A DNA stretch of 64,000 bases from Vibrio sp. 05-20-BW147 (GTDB lineage: Bacteria > Pseudomonadota > Gammaproteobacteria > Enterobacterales > Vibrionaceae): the NCBI RefSeq assembly GCF_013369385.1, contig NZ_SZTO01000014.1, positions 1 through 64,000 on the forward strand, in the 5' to 3' direction. Positions 44,498 to 54,139 of this stretch are shown in pieces. The notes beneath the pieces were generated by a model. It saw only the letters and a program-made list of their open reading frames with translations, searched no databases and had not been told where the DNA came from. Position 1 is the stretch's first letter; each line of letters opens with the position of its first letter. The position numbers were made by a program, and so were the translations under genes.

Positions 44498-45457
44498 ATG
44501 ATATCAACAGGATCATCAATGCGCATTATGCTGGTCGATGACGTCCAACTCGACCGAATGCAGTTGGCTATTCGCCTAAAACAGTTGGGCCATGTTGTTG
44601 AATCGGTGTCTAGCGGTAAAGATGCGCTCGATCTGTATCAAGAGTTTGATCCCGAGCTGGTGTTACTGGATATTAGTATGCCGGAAATGGATGGTTTCGC
44701 AGTATCAAAAGCGATTCGTGAACAGTTTCCAGAATGGGTTCCAATTGTTTTTTTAAGTAGTCATGAAGAGCCTGAAATGATCGCAAAAGCGATCGATGCG
44801 GGTGGGGATGATTATCTGATCAAACCTGTTGATAGATTAGTACTAAGTTCAAAGTTAAGTGCAATGCAGCGTATCGCTGAGATGCGACGAGAGCTAAAAA
44901 AGAAAACCGCTGAGTTGGCTGAGTTAAATGCGTTATTGCAACAGCAGGCAAACGAAGATGGTTTAACCAAGATTTATAACCGCCGTTACATCGATGAGCA
45001 GTTGGGGCAGATGTTAGGCTGGTATGGAAGGCATCGTTTGCCAATCAGCGTGATCTTACTGGATATCGATAACTTCAAATTGTTTAATGACAACTATGGC
45101 CATATCGAAGGGGATAAATGTCTCCAAGCCACGGCGAATATAATTAAAAATTTATTTCAACGTAATGTTGACTGTGTCGGTCGTTATGGTGGTGAAGAGT
45201 TTGTCGTCTTACTTGGCGGTAGTGATGCTGAGCAGGCCGTTAAAGCCGTGGAAAGAATTCACAAAGCGGTTGAGGAGCTCAGCTATCCACACGCCTTTTC
45301 TACGGTGTCCAATATTGTTACCTTGTCACAAGGCGTCTACACTTTTATCCCTAATGGTAGGGAAGAACTGCTGACAATTTATCAGTTTGCTGATAAGGCG
45401 CTTTATCAAGCTAAGTTAGAAGGCAAGAACCGTTACGTGACTTACAGAGCATCTTAA
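44498..45457 (+). CDS. Response regulator with GGDEF output (diguanylate cyclase)
   Basis: 319-residue cytosolic protein. A receiver domain (about 8-125) has acidic pocket MLVDD, phospho-acceptor LLDISMPEMDG and the conserved lysine in YLIKPVD. A coiled linker (ELKKKTAELAELNALLQQQ) follows, then a GGDEF domain (about 155-315) with intact GGEEF in RYGGEEFVVLL. It should make c-di-GMP when phosphorylated. No histidine kinase gene is adjacent. It lies 2 bp before an outer-membrane barrel gene, so they are co-transcribed. ATG at 44498 follows AGAGGAAAGG. Confidence 0.94.
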   Translation: MISTGSSMRIMLVDDVQLDRMQLAIRLKQLGHVVESVSSGKDALDLYQEFDPELVLLDISMPEMDGFAVSKAIREQFPEWVPIVFLSSHEEPEMIAKAIDAGGDDYLIKPVDRLVLSSKLSAMQRIAEMRRELKKKTAELAELNALLQQQANEDGLTKIYNRRYIDEQLGQMLGWYGRHRLPISVILLDIDNFKLFNDNYGHIEGDKCLQATANIIKNLFQRNVDCVGRYGGEEFVVLLGGSDAEQAVKAVERIHKAVEELSYPHAFSTVSNIVTLSQGVYTFIPNGREELLTIYQFADKALYQAKLEGKNRYVTYRAS

Positions 45458-45459
45458 TC

Positions 45460-46461
45460 ATGATTATGCAATGTTTCCCTTTAGCCGTTAGCACATCAGT
45501 TTTAGTGACGACCACGTTGTTTTCTTCGGCAGTGTCAGCTCAGGAGCTCAAAGATCTGATCCAAAAAGAGCTGGAGCGAAACTTTGCAACAGCCATTGTT
45601 CTCACCGATAGTGATGTTTTTACTGTTGGTTTTCACGACTTTGACCCGAATGAATGGCTAAATCTCGATAATGAACAGCTGGGAAGTGCAGATTCTGTCA
45701 GTTTGCGCAAAAAAATTGGTGTATCAACGCTCCCGTTTGATTTCGCACTCTATGAGGATCCTGACAACCAAGTAAAGCACAGCCTGCAAGGTCGTTTATC
45801 CGCTCTAGGTATAGAGCAAGATGTTTCCATAGTGGAAAACAGTGTGTCAGACAGCCATCGAGAGTATGTATTGGGCGCGTTTCTCGAATACACAAACTCA
45901 CGGCAACTGAGTGAAAACTGGACGTTTGATGCCTCTATTGGGGCTCATTTAATGTATTACCGCAGCGACTATACCTATCGCAGCGATGCATTGGTGAAAT
46001 ACAAAAGCGTGTTCGATGGTTACTTGGTTAATACTGATGCTTGGGCTCTGGTCGCTGAACCTAATGTACATGCCAAATATTTACAAATGAAGCCTTGGGG
46101 AAAGTGGTATTACTGGAGCTCGGCACATTATTTTTACGGCCAAGGCTGGGGAGAAGCAAACAGAGGCCAGGTTGGTAACCCAGAAGGTTGGTATTGGGTT
46201 AACGGCATCAAAATGTTTTATGACTTTGAAAAGTGGGGACGTGCAGTCCAATCTGTTTACACAAGTTTTAATCGGGTTGATGTCGGAGGTGACCCAAAAG
46301 AATCGTTGAATACTCAATACTATTATGAGGCCAGCTTAGGTTGGTTAATGACACCGCCTTTCAAAACACAGTGGGTTGACAATGTTGGTATCGGCCTAAG
46401 CCTAAATTATGGCAGTGCCCTGAAAGGCGGGAGTTTAGTGCTCTTCTTTAACCAAGATTGA
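45460..46461 (+). CDS. Solitary autotransporter-like outer-membrane beta-barrel protein
   Basis: 333-residue exported protein with a signal peptide (STSVLVTTTLFSSAVSAQ). The rest is rich in aromatic residues and amphipathic strands, for example WYYWSSAHYFYGQGWGEANR and ASLGWLMTPPFKTQWVDNVG. It matches what I remember of the vibrio solitary outer-membrane autotransporter barrel family (no passenger domain). It begins 2 bp after the GGDEF response-regulator gene, which links an outer-membrane protein with c-di-GMP signalling. The function is unknown. Confidence 0.75.
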   Translation: MIMQCFPLAVSTSVLVTTTLFSSAVSAQELKDLIQKELERNFATAIVLTDSDVFTVGFHDFDPNEWLNLDNEQLGSADSVSLRKKIGVSTLPFDFALYEDPDNQVKHSLQGRLSALGIEQDVSIVENSVSDSHREYVLGAFLEYTNSRQLSENWTFDASIGAHLMYYRSDYTYRSDALVKYKSVFDGYLVNTDAWALVAEPNVHAKYLQMKPWGKWYYWSSAHYFYGQGWGEANRGQVGNPEGWYWVNGIKMFYDFEKWGRAVQSVYTSFNRVDVGGDPKESLNTQYYYEASLGWLMTPPFKTQWVDNVGIGLSLNYGSALKGGSLVLFFNQD

Positions 46462-46512
46462 CGCCATAAATTTTAAATATTTGGCAATGGAAATGGCCTT
46501 ATAAATAGGTTT

Positions 46513-47757
46513 TTATTCGATCTTCGTCATGACTTGGTTTCTGCCTGCTTTCTTCGCTTTATACAAGGCTTCGTCTGCTAAGCTACGAATGGTATCTGGA
46601 TCTTTCGAAGAACGGCTGTCTGACACACCAATACTGACCGTTACATTGACCGTATTCATTTTATTTTCTTGAGTGCCACGACGTTTTTTTCCTTCACTTG
46701 CTTTGCTTGGGCGCGTCGTGTCATTTCTCAAAACGAGATCGTAATTGGCAATATCTTCTCGAATGTCGTCTAGGTAACCTTCTACTTCTTTCGAGGTTTT
46801 GCCTTTAAATACCACGGTAAATTCTTCTCCACCATAACGATAAACCTTTGCTCCGCCCTTAATTAAGAGCAAGCGAGAGCCAACAAGTTTCAAAACGTCA
46901 TCGCCAGTGTCGTGCCCATAGGTGTCGTTAAATTTCTTAAAGTGATCCACATCGATCATTGCGATAGAAAAACGCCTGCCTAGGTGTTTTACATCCATTT
47001 CTAACGCTCTACGACTGGGAAGCTGTGTCAGCACATCGATAAATGCTAGCTCATGACTGGCTTGGACAACATGCATAATCAGCAAGATTCCAGCCAATGA
47101 AAACATGGTGCTTGATATAAATTGAACGTCGAAAAAAGCAAACGTCGTTGATGACATAAGGAGGCACGTATAAATGGAAACTTCGATTGGTCGGTTGTGC
47201 TTCAACACCAACATCGCGGTTGTCAAGACGATACCCATACCATAAGCAATCAATAGTAAGGGTAGTCTAGAAATTACCTCGACGGAAAAAAGCAAGCCAT
47301 TGTTCCAATGCTCGTAACCAGCTTCTTGGAAGTAGCTAATAAAAACATAGGACCAAGCGGTTAGCACAGCAATCACAAGGGCGTACATTGCGATTGAACG
47401 ACTATGCATGCCTGATGCGCTAAACAAATAGACGACAAAACAAGCAACGGGTAATAGAAATGCCAATAAGGAGAGTTCTAAAAGTACAGAGCCTTTTACA
47501 AGAGGGATTTGTAGCCTTTGTTGTATCACATAATAAGCAACGCTCATCGCCATTGCGATCATGGCAATGCGACCCTGCTTGAAAACACTACATAGTAAGA
47601 ATGCCGTTAGTAGAAGAAAGTAAGGTAAGTTTGCGGCCAAGCCCCAATTGGCTTGTGTCACGACAATAATGTTGTCCATCCCTATGGCCAAAATACCGAG
47701 CAAAAACAGTGGAAAGAAGATCTTAAACTGAGGGCTACTAACAACCGGAGATGTCAT
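46513..47757 (-). CDS. Membrane-bound diguanylate cyclase
   Basis: 414-residue protein with seven to eight N-terminal hydrophobic helices (about 12-230) and a C-terminal GGDEF domain (about 245-410). The active-site motif is intact in VYRYGGEEFTVVF, with the nearby substrate-site FKKFNDTYGHDTGDD. An insertion with basic residues (SKASEGKKRRGTQENK) interrupts the second half of the domain. It should synthesise c-di-GMP at the membrane. It is divergent from a ComFB-like gene, a family recently shown to bind c-di-GMP. Confidence 0.93.
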   Translation of the reverse strand: MTSPVVSSPQFKIFFPLFLLGILAIGMDNIIVVTQANWGLAANLPYFLLLTAFLLCSVFKQGRIAMIAMAMSVAYYVIQQRLQIPLVKGSVLLELSLLAFLLPVACFVVYLFSASGMHSRSIAMYALVIAVLTAWSYVFISYFQEAGYEHWNNGLLFSVEVISRLPLLLIAYGMGIVLTTAMLVLKHNRPIEVSIYTCLLMSSTTFAFFDVQFISSTMFSLAGILLIMHVVQASHELAFIDVLTQLPSRRALEMDVKHLGRRFSIAMIDVDHFKKFNDTYGHDTGDDVLKLVGSRLLLIKGGAKVYRYGGEEFTVVFKGKTSKEVEGYLDDIREDIANYDLVLRNDTTRPSKASEGKKRRGTQENKMNTVNVTVSIGVSDSRSSKDPDTIRSLADEALYKAKKAGRNQVMTKIE

Positions 47758-47970
47758 TAACTGCTGACTTCCTATAATGCAGACACATGGGCCATGGGTA
47801 AGATAAGCCTAGTAGAATACGATTATTTCTGGATTTTCCAAGCATTTTGCTAAACTTAAATAGTGATTTGTTGATAACGTTAGTAAAAGTCGCTTTAGAA
47901 GCTTGGTTTACAAGTATGGCTGCGTATACTGTGGCAATGCCGAGCATAATAAAAACAGGGAGATGCTTAA

Positions 47971-48354
47971 ATGCAAATCAGTGTCGATGTTCATAACTAC
48001 ATGGAAACTTTAGTTGGTCAGGTATTAGCGCAAGATGAATATGTAACTCGTTACACTTCAGAGCAACTTGCGGATTTGGCCTGTTTAGCCCTCGTGCAAC
48101 TTAAACCCGTTTATATTCGACATGATATCGATTTCTTGTCTGCGTTGCCGGAAGAGCGATTAGTGCAGTTCAAACACAATAGTGAAGTCGCTGTCAAAAA
48201 TGCTGAAAGCATGATCATTGAGGATCGACGAACTAATCGTATTAACGATGATGTGCCCGTGGTTTTTTCCCACGTCAACTATGATGACAATGCGCCGCTA
48301 GAATGGTTTGAAAAACCTATTTTGAAATTCAACAAACCACATGAGAGAAATTAA
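47971..48354 (+). CDS. ComFB-family protein (candidate c-di-GMP receptor)
   Basis: 127-residue protein. The N-terminal half VDVHNYMETLVGQVLAQDEY and the block LACLALVQLKPVYIRHDIDF match the ComFB (late competence) domain. ComFB-type proteins in cyanobacteria and others have been reported as c-di-GMP receptors. The divergent neighbour is a diguanylate cyclase. It overlaps the next gene's ATG by one base, so the pair is translationally coupled. ATG at 47971 is preceded by CAGGGAG. Role in this organism is inferred. Confidence 0.82.
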   Translation: MQISVDVHNYMETLVGQVLAQDEYVTRYTSEQLADLACLALVQLKPVYIRHDIDFLSALPEERLVQFKHNSEVAVKNAESMIIEDRRTNRINDDVPVVFSHVNYDDNAPLEWFEKPILKFNKPHERN

Positions 48355-48635
48355 TGGGATTGTTTAAGCGCCTATTTGGTTTGGGCAATGAAAGAGAAAA
48401 AGTACCAGAACTTGAACCTATCGAACACAAAGGTTTTCTCATTTATGCGGAAAGTCTAGCGGAAGGTGGACAATATCGAATAGCCGGACGCATCACAAAA
48501 GAGATTGATGGGGAACTCAAAACACATCGATTTATACGTTCAGATGTTCTGAGTTCACTAGGTGATGCGAATGAACTAATGCAAAAAAAAGCGCAAATGT
48601 ACATCGACCAGATGAAAGGGGAGATATTTAACTAA
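48354..48635 (+). CDS. HlyU-family (PF10115) small protein
   Basis: 93-residue protein starting MGLFKRLFGLGNEREK, with a compact alpha/beta body (EHKGFLIYAESLAEGGQYRI, then FIRSDVLSSLGDANELMQKK). It matches the short family labelled HlyU, which has no helix-turn-helix and is distinct from the ArsR-type HlyU of V. cholerae. A regulator role is therefore unproven. It is coupled to the ComFB-like gene by a one-base overlap. A terminator follows. Confidence 0.75.
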   Translation: MGLFKRLFGLGNEREKVPELEPIEHKGFLIYAESLAEGGQYRIAGRITKEIDGELKTHRFIRSDVLSSLGDANELMQKKAQMYIDQMKGEIFN

Positions 48636-48666
48636 AACTCTCTCTGGTTTTGATTCCTGTCATCAT

Positions 48667-48706
48667 AAAAAGAGTCATTAGTGTTTATGCTGATGGCTCT
48701 TTTTTG
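48667..48706 (+). terminator. Terminator after the HlyU-family gene
   Basis: AAAAGAGTCAT and ATGGCTCTTTT pair with one wobble, followed by TTG. The loop is long. Confidence 0.75.
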
Positions 48707-48822
48707 TTAAATGCAAAAATTGTTGGTTATGTGGTTGTTTATCAACCAATAATTCTAGGTCTGGTTAGACCTCTGTCTTGTTGATATGTCGTTGTTTTAT
48801 TTCACGGGGTGCGTACAGTTCC

Positions 48823-48850
48823 TTCATTACATAGGGTTATATGTAATGAA
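48823..48850. promoter_or_regulatory. Inverted repeat upstream of pntA
   Basis: TTCATTACATA and TATGTAATGAA form a perfect 11-bp inverted repeat with a 6-base centre (GGGTTA). It lies about 90 bp before the pntA start in an AT-rich leader. It could be a dimeric repressor operator or an mRNA leader hairpin. The rest of 48636-48940 is a terminator and promoter-like sequence. Confidence 0.55.
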
Positions 48851-48940
48851 ATTTTGTATTTTAACTACAAATTACTTGAAGTCACATCCTGCGTTAGATA
48901 CAAAAAGATAACTAACAAGGCCAATAGTCAAGGAATAGCT

Positions 48941-50497
48941 ATGCAAATTGGTGTACCAAGAGAACAGCTCGCTGGAGAAACGCGAGTCGCTGCTTCGCCA
49001 AGTTCGGTAGAGCAGCTAATTAAATTGGGGTTTGATGTTGTTGTCGAAACCCAAGCGGGGGCGTTAGCCAGCTTCGATGATTCAGCATATGAATCAGCTG
49101 GTGCGAAAATGGTTTCTAAAGAAGATGCTTGGAACTCTGAGCTGATCCTTAAAGTCAATGCGCCAATTATCGATGAAGACAGGAGCATTGACGAGATTGC
49201 GTTGATCAAAGATGGCGTGACCTTGGTTAGCTTCATTTGGCCAGCTCAAAACCCTCAGTTGATGGAACAACTCTCTAGTAAGAACATCAATGTGCTGGCT
49301 ATGGATGCCGTGCCACGTATCTCTCGTGCTCAGGCACTGGATGCATTGTCCTCAATGGCCAACATCGCCGGTTATCGAGCGGTTGTTGAAGCGGCGCATG
49401 AGTTTGGGCGTTTCTTTACAGGGCAGATTACTGCTGCTGGTAAGGTACCACCAGCGAAAGTGTTTGTCGCCGGTGCGGGTGTTGCTGGTTTGGCTGCTAT
49501 CGGTGCTGCTGGTAGCCTAGGTGCGATTGTTCGTGCTTTTGACGTACGTCCAGAAGTTAAAGAACAAGTGGAATCCATGGGTGCAGAGTTCCTTTCTGTT
49601 GATTACCAGGAAGCTGCTGGTTCTGGTGATGGTTATGCGAAAGAGATGTCTGATGACTTCAACAAGAAAGCTGCGGAGCTGTATGCTGCACAGGCGAAAG
49701 ATGTTGACATCATTATCACGACCGCACTGATTCCTGGTAAGCCAGCGCCTAAGCTGATTACCAAGGAAATGGTCGATAGCATGAAAGCAGGTAGTGTGAT
49801 TGTTGACCTTGCTGCCGCTAACGGTGGTAACTGCGAATACACAGTCGCAAACCAAGTTATCACGACGGCAAACGGCGTAAAAGTGATCGGATACACCGAC
49901 ATGGTTGGTCGTTTGCCCACTCAATCTTCACAACTTTATGCAACAAACTTAGTCAACCTTTTCAAACTGTTGTGTAAAGAAAAAGATGGCAACATCAATA
50001 TCGATTTCGACGATGTTGTACTACGTGGTGTCACTGTGGTTAAAGATGGTGAAATCACCTGGCCTGCGCCACCAATTCAAGTTTCTGCACAGCCTCAAGC
50101 CAAACCAAAAGCGGTTGAAAAGCCAGCGCCAAAAGTACAAGAACCCGTTTCTCCCGTGAAAAAACTGGCCGGACTTGCAGTGGCTGTCGGTGCATTTGCA
50201 TGGATTGCATCCGTTGCGCCAGCCGCGTTCCTCACACATTTTACGGTGTTCGTTTTGGCATGTGTTGTGGGCTACTACGTGGTATGGAATGTCACACACG
50301 CACTTCACACTCCACTCATGTCGGTAACCAACGCAATTTCGGGGATCATCGTTGTCGGTGCCTTGTTACAGATTGGCAAAGGAAATGGGGCAGTAACGTT
50401 TTTGGCGTTCATTGCTGTGTTGATCGCGAGCATTAATATTTTTGGTGGCTTTACGGTAACCAAACGCATGCTCGAAATGTTCCGCAAAGATAAATAA
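48941..50497 (+). CDS. pntA: NAD(P) transhydrogenase subunit alpha
   Basis: 518-residue subunit of the proton-translocating transhydrogenase that moves hydride from NADH to NADP+ using the proton gradient. The N-terminal NAD(H) domain contains [17 protein letters not shown] and the nucleotide fold [20 protein letters not shown] (split here). A proline-rich linker near residues 390-410 precedes four hydrophobic helices (about 415-510). The start at 48941 follows AAGGAA; an open frame upstream to 48809 has no similarity. It is followed by pntB after 13 bp. Confidence 0.97.
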   Translation: MQIGVPREQLAGETRVAASPSSVEQLIKLGFDVVVETQAGALASFDDSAYESAGAKMVSKEDAWNSELILKVNAPIIDEDRSIDEIALIKDGVTLVSFIWPAQNPQLMEQLSSKNINVLAMDAVPRISRAQALDALSSMANIAGYRAVVEAAHEFGRFFTGQITAAGKVPPAKVFVAGAGVAGLAAIGAAGSLGAIVRAFDVRPEVKEQVESMGAEFLSVDYQEAAGSGDGYAKEMSDDFNKKAAELYAAQAKDVDIIITTALIPGKPAPKLITKEMVDSMKAGSVIVDLAAANGGNCEYTVANQVITTANGVKVIGYTDMVGRLPTQSSQLYATNLVNLFKLLCKEKDGNINIDFDDVVLRGVTVVKDGEITWPAPPIQVSAQPQAKPKAVEKPAPKVQEPVSPVKKLAGLAVAVGAFAWIASVAPAAFLTHFTVFVLACVVGYYVVWNVTHALHTPLMSVTNAISGIIVVGALLQIGKGNGAVTFLAFIAVLIASINIFGGFTVTKRMLEMFRKDK

Positions 50498-50510
50498 TAG
50501 GGAGTAACCA

Positions 50511-51905
50511 ATGTCTGCAGGATTAGTACAGGCGGCCTATATCGTTGCTGCACTATTTTTTATTCTGAGCCTTGCTGGTCTATCTAAGCAAGAATCAGCA
50601 AGATCAGGGAACTACTACGGCATTGCTGGTATGGCAATTGCTTTACTTGCGACCATCTTTAGTCCAAGTGCTGAAGGTTTTGCTTGGGTCATTGTCGCCA
50701 TGGTGATTGGTGGTGGTATTGGTATCCACTACGCTAAAAAAGTGGAAATGACAGAAATGCCAGAGTTAGTGGCCATTCTACACAGTTTTGTGGGTATGGC
50801 GGCGGTTTTGGTTGGTTACAACAGCTATCTTGAACCACCTGCGCCAGTCTCTCTTGACCCAGCAGGAATTCACGCAGAACACGTCATTCACTTAGTGGAA
50901 GTATTTTTGGGCGTGTTCATTGGTGCGGTAACCTTTACGGGATCGATTGTCGCGTTCGGAAAGTTACGCGGTATCATTTCCTCATCGCCACTTAACTTGC
51001 CTCATAAACACAAGATGAATCTCGCTGCTATCGTCGTTTCGACTCTGCTTATGATTCACTTTGTTAACGCAGACGGCAGTATGTTTGCCTTAATCGTGAT
51101 GACACTGATTGCTTTCGCATTTGGTTACCACTTGGTGGCATCGATCGGTGGTGCGGATATGCCAGTTGTAGTCTCTATGCTGAACTCTTACTCAGGTTGG
51201 GCAGCGGCGGCAGCTGGTTTCATGCTAGCAAACGATCTGTTGATCGTGACTGGTGCTCTTGTTGGTTCTTCAGGTGCCATTCTTTCGTACATCATGTGTA
51301 AAGCGATGAACCGTTCGTTTATCAGCGTTATCGCTGGTGGCTTTGGCCAGGAAGTCGTGATTTCTGGTGATGAAGAGTACGGTGAGCATCGCGAAATCAA
51401 CGCAGAAGATGTAGCGGATATGCTGAAAAACTCCAAGTCAGTCATCATCACTCCAGGATATGGCATGGCAGTAGCACAAGCTCAATACCCAGTTCACGAG
51501 ATCACAGAAAAACTGCGTGCGCAAGGTGTTAATGTTCGTTTTGGTATTCACCCAGTAGCGGGTCGTTTACCTGGTCATATGAACGTGCTGCTTGCTGAAG
51601 CAAAAGTACCTTATGACATCGTTTTGGAAATGGATGAGATCAACGACGACTTCTCAGACACGGATACTGTGTTGGTTATTGGTGCGAATGACACCGTTAA
51701 CCCAGCTGCGCTAGAAGATCCAAACAGTCCAATCGCTGGCATGCCAGTGTTGGAAGTTTGGCATGCGAAAAACGTCATTGTTTTCAAACGTTCAATGAAT
51801 ACTGGTTATGCTGGCGTTCAGAACCCATTATTCTTTAAAGAGAACACATCAATGCTCTTTGGCGATGCCAAAGATAGCGTGGATGCGATTTCAAAAGCGT
51901 TATAA
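50511..51905 (+). CDS. pntB: NAD(P) transhydrogenase subunit beta
   Basis: 464-residue partner of PntA. About nine membrane helices are followed by the NADP(H)-binding domain (from about 290) with [34 protein letters not shown] (split here) and [14 protein letters not shown]. Together with PntA it sets the NADPH/NADH balance. A strong terminator follows, so the downstream kinase operon has its own promoter. Confidence 0.97.
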   Translation: MSAGLVQAAYIVAALFFILSLAGLSKQESARSGNYYGIAGMAIALLATIFSPSAEGFAWVIVAMVIGGGIGIHYAKKVEMTEMPELVAILHSFVGMAAVLVGYNSYLEPPAPVSLDPAGIHAEHVIHLVEVFLGVFIGAVTFTGSIVAFGKLRGIISSSPLNLPHKHKMNLAAIVVSTLLMIHFVNADGSMFALIVMTLIAFAFGYHLVASIGGADMPVVVSMLNSYSGWAAAAAGFMLANDLLIVTGALVGSSGAILSYIMCKAMNRSFISVIAGGFGQEVVISGDEEYGEHREINAEDVADMLKNSKSVIITPGYGMAVAQAQYPVHEITEKLRAQGVNVRFGIHPVAGRLPGHMNVLLAEAKVPYDIVLEMDEINDDFSDTDTVLVIGANDTVNPAALEDPNSPIAGMPVLEVWHAKNVIVFKRSMNTGYAGVQNPLFFKENTSMLFGDAKDSVDAISKAL

Positions 51906-51920
51906 TTTACATAAAAGACG

Positions 51921-51950
51921 AAGACCAGCTGAAAAGCTGGTCTTTTTGTT
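51921..51950 (+). terminator. pntAB terminator
   Basis: AAGACCAGCT and AGCTGGTCTT pair around GAAA and continue into TTTGTTTG. Confidence 0.92.
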
Positions 51951-52050
51951 TGATTTAACATCAGTCCGACTAAATACCAGATGGCATAAATGTAAATTTT
52001 AATGAATATGTTGTATATTGAGCCTAATTTTCACGACGCAGTACAACGCT

Positions 52051-53502
52051 TTGATTAAAAAACTATTCTTATCACTAGTCATAGCTTTGAATCTATTGCC
52101 ACCTGCAATGGCAGATTCACTGCCCGAGCGAATCGACTTTTTTACGGAGTTGTTCGATTACGATTCCGCGAGCGAAACCTATGACATTCGTGATCTGCAG
52201 TCATCGTTTCCTACTAAGCTTTTATCGCCTGATTCTATGTTGCCGCAAACGTCCAACTATCCATTGAAAGACGTGCAGCTACTTTATCAATTATCCAAAA
52301 CATGTAATGGCAAATTACCATTGAGCCCTTTGATCACCGAGCCATTGGTGTTCACTCGCTCCATTTGTAAAGGTATAAAACTAAACACGCGTTGGTTTTC
52401 TCGCTCTGCTCTTATTCATCCAGGTGGTGGTACTTATGCCGCAAGATACATTAAAAAGTTTCCTGAAGAGCACGAAACATTGAAGAAGTTCATGCATATT
52501 AAAGAGCGGAAAAATGAAGTGGGAGATGAGTTGTTAACTACTCTTCAGCAAATGGATGATGAAACCATTAACTCGCTAATTTCGGGCGCAATCATGTTTC
52601 TTGATAAAGACCAGCTTTGGTTGAGAAGAGGTGATTATTATCATGTGTTCGATAAAAGCACTTGGTCAAACAACGTCGAAAAAGCTGGGTTGGCATTAAG
52701 CGTTAACTCAGACAGTTCGAGCTGTTTTGTTCAACGAGGTAATATATGTTGGGACGTTGAAGATCATTCTCAGATCTTGCGTTTCTCAATGATTGTTCTG
52801 GCTATCGCCAATATTATGCTGGTTACTGGTTGGGCGGTTTATCGGTGGAACAGTAAGCGTCAAGAGCTTCGTAGCAGAATGCTTGTTTTGCAAATACTAA
52901 CACATGAACTACGCACTCCCATCGCGAGCTTATCGCTCACCGTCGAAGGTTTTCGCAGAGAATTTGAGCACTTACCAGAAACAGTTTATGATGAGTTTCG
53001 TCGGTTGTGCGAAGACACCAGACGCTTGCGGCAATTAGCTGAAGCGAGTAAAGACTATCTACAGTCTGATAATCAACAACTTGCCACAGACTGGATTCCC
53101 TCAGTTGAAGAGTGGCTCATGTTTAAAATAGAAGATGAATTTCCTCAAGACGTGTTGTTCAAGATCAACAAAGACGTTGCCGCGAAAATTAACGTTTATT
53201 GGTTAGGGACTTGTGTAGATAACTTGATCCGTAACGCAGTCAAATACGGCGTCGCCCCCGTGACACTGGATGTACAAACGGGTGACAGTAAACTAACAAT
53301 CCGAGTCACAGATAATGGCAAACTGACCAGCAGAGACTGGTCACATTTACGCAAGCCATTTGTCAGCAAAAGCGGTTTGGGGCTTGGCTTAACGATTGTT
53401 GAATCTATGGTCGGACGAATGGGCGGAAAAATGAAGCTTATTGGTCCACCTACTACGTTTATTTTGGAGATACCTTGTGAAACAGACGTTGCTTCTCGTT
53501 GA
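52051..53502 (+). CDS. vxrA: Sensor histidine kinase VxrA (WigK)
   Basis: Inner-membrane kinase of a cell-wall-stress system. A signal/anchor helix (IKKLFLSLVIALNLLPPAMA) and a periplasmic DUF3404-like domain of about 200 residues lead to a TM helix (about 250-270). A kinase core has H-box LTHELRTPIASLSL, N-box DNLIRNAVKYG and G-box SGLGLGLTIVESM. The start is uncertain: no ATG fits; TTG at 52051 gives a normal signal sequence, and TTG at 52018 is possible. It overlaps vxrB by 26 bases. pntAB upstream and the four vxr genes downstream match the V. cholerae order. Confidence 0.9.
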   Translation: MIKKLFLSLVIALNLLPPAMADSLPERIDFFTELFDYDSASETYDIRDLQSSFPTKLLSPDSMLPQTSNYPLKDVQLLYQLSKTCNGKLPLSPLITEPLVFTRSICKGIKLNTRWFSRSALIHPGGGTYAARYIKKFPEEHETLKKFMHIKERKNEVGDELLTTLQQMDDETINSLISGAIMFLDKDQLWLRRGDYYHVFDKSTWSNNVEKAGLALSVNSDSSSCFVQRGNICWDVEDHSQILRFSMIVLAIANIMLVTGWAVYRWNSKRQELRSRMLVLQILTHELRTPIASLSLTVEGFRREFEHLPETVYDEFRRLCEDTRRLRQLAEASKDYLQSDNQQLATDWIPSVEEWLMFKIEDEFPQDVLFKINKDVAAKINVYWLGTCVDNLIRNAVKYGVAPVTLDVQTGDSKLTIRVTDNGKLTSRDWSHLRKPFVSKSGLGLGLTIVESMVGRMGGKMKLIGPPTTFILEIPCETDVASR

Positions 53503-54139
53503 AGATGATAAAAACTTGGCTGATGGCCTTCTAGTTAGCCTAGAGCAGGCAGGGTACGAGTGTTTGCACGCAGAGCGTATTTCTGATGTTGAAGCGCTGT
53601 GGCAAGAAGCCGATTTGGTTATTCTGGATCGCCAATTACCAGATGGCGATTCAGTCACACATCTGCCTAGTTGGAAAAAAGCGAAGAATATTCCCGTTAT
53701 TCTCTTAACGGCCTTGGTTACGGTTAAAGATAAAGTGGCTGGATTGGATTCTGGTGCAAATGACTATCTTACGAAACCTTTTGCTGAAGCGGAGCTGTTT
53801 GCACGTATTCGTGCTCAGTTACGTTCGCCAGAAGCTGCAGAGCAAGGGAATAGTGACAAAGTTGAAACTGAAAATCTTGTCATCGATAAATCGACCCGTG
53901 AAGTATTTTTCAAGGGTGAACAGATTACACTGACAAGAACAGAATTTGATCTCCTATTGTTTTTAGCAAGCAACTTAGGGCGCGTGTTTACACGCGATGA
54001 GTTACTTGATCATGTTTGGGGTTACAACCATTTCCCAACCACTCGTACGGTTGATACCCATGTGTTGCAACTAAGACAAAAACTTGTCGGTTTGGAGATT
54101 GAAACCCTTCGCGGTGTCGGCTATAAGATGAAAGGTTAA
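53477..54139 (+). CDS. vxrB: OmpR/PhoB-type response regulator VxrB (WigR)
   Basis: 220-residue regulator. The receiver has LVEDDKNLADGL and phospho-acceptor VILDRQLPDGD, plus the lysine in YLTKPFAEAEL. The C-terminal winged helix includes LTRTEFDLLLFLASNLGRVF and TRTVDTHVLQLRQKL. The GTG start at 53477 has TTGGAGA seven bases upstream, inside the end of vxrA. In V. cholerae the VxrAB pair controls cell-wall synthesis, type VI secretion and biofilm genes. Its stop shares a base with the vxrC start. Confidence 0.93.
   Translation: MKQTLLLVEDDKNLADGLLVSLEQAGYECLHAERISDVEALWQEADLVILDRQLPDGDSVTHLPSWKKAKNIPVILLTALVTVKDKVAGLDSGANDYLTKPFAEAELFARIRAQLRSPEAAEQGNSDKVETENLVIDKSTREVFFKGEQITLTRTEFDLLLFLASNLGRVFTRDELLDHVWGYNHFPTTRTVDTHVLQLRQKLVGLEIETLRGVGYKMKG

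Noticed and set aside
48354..48635. Calling the 93-residue protein the haemolysin activator HlyU
   Set aside because: It lacks the winged-helix ArsR fold of V. cholerae HlyU; it belongs to a different short family that shares the label.
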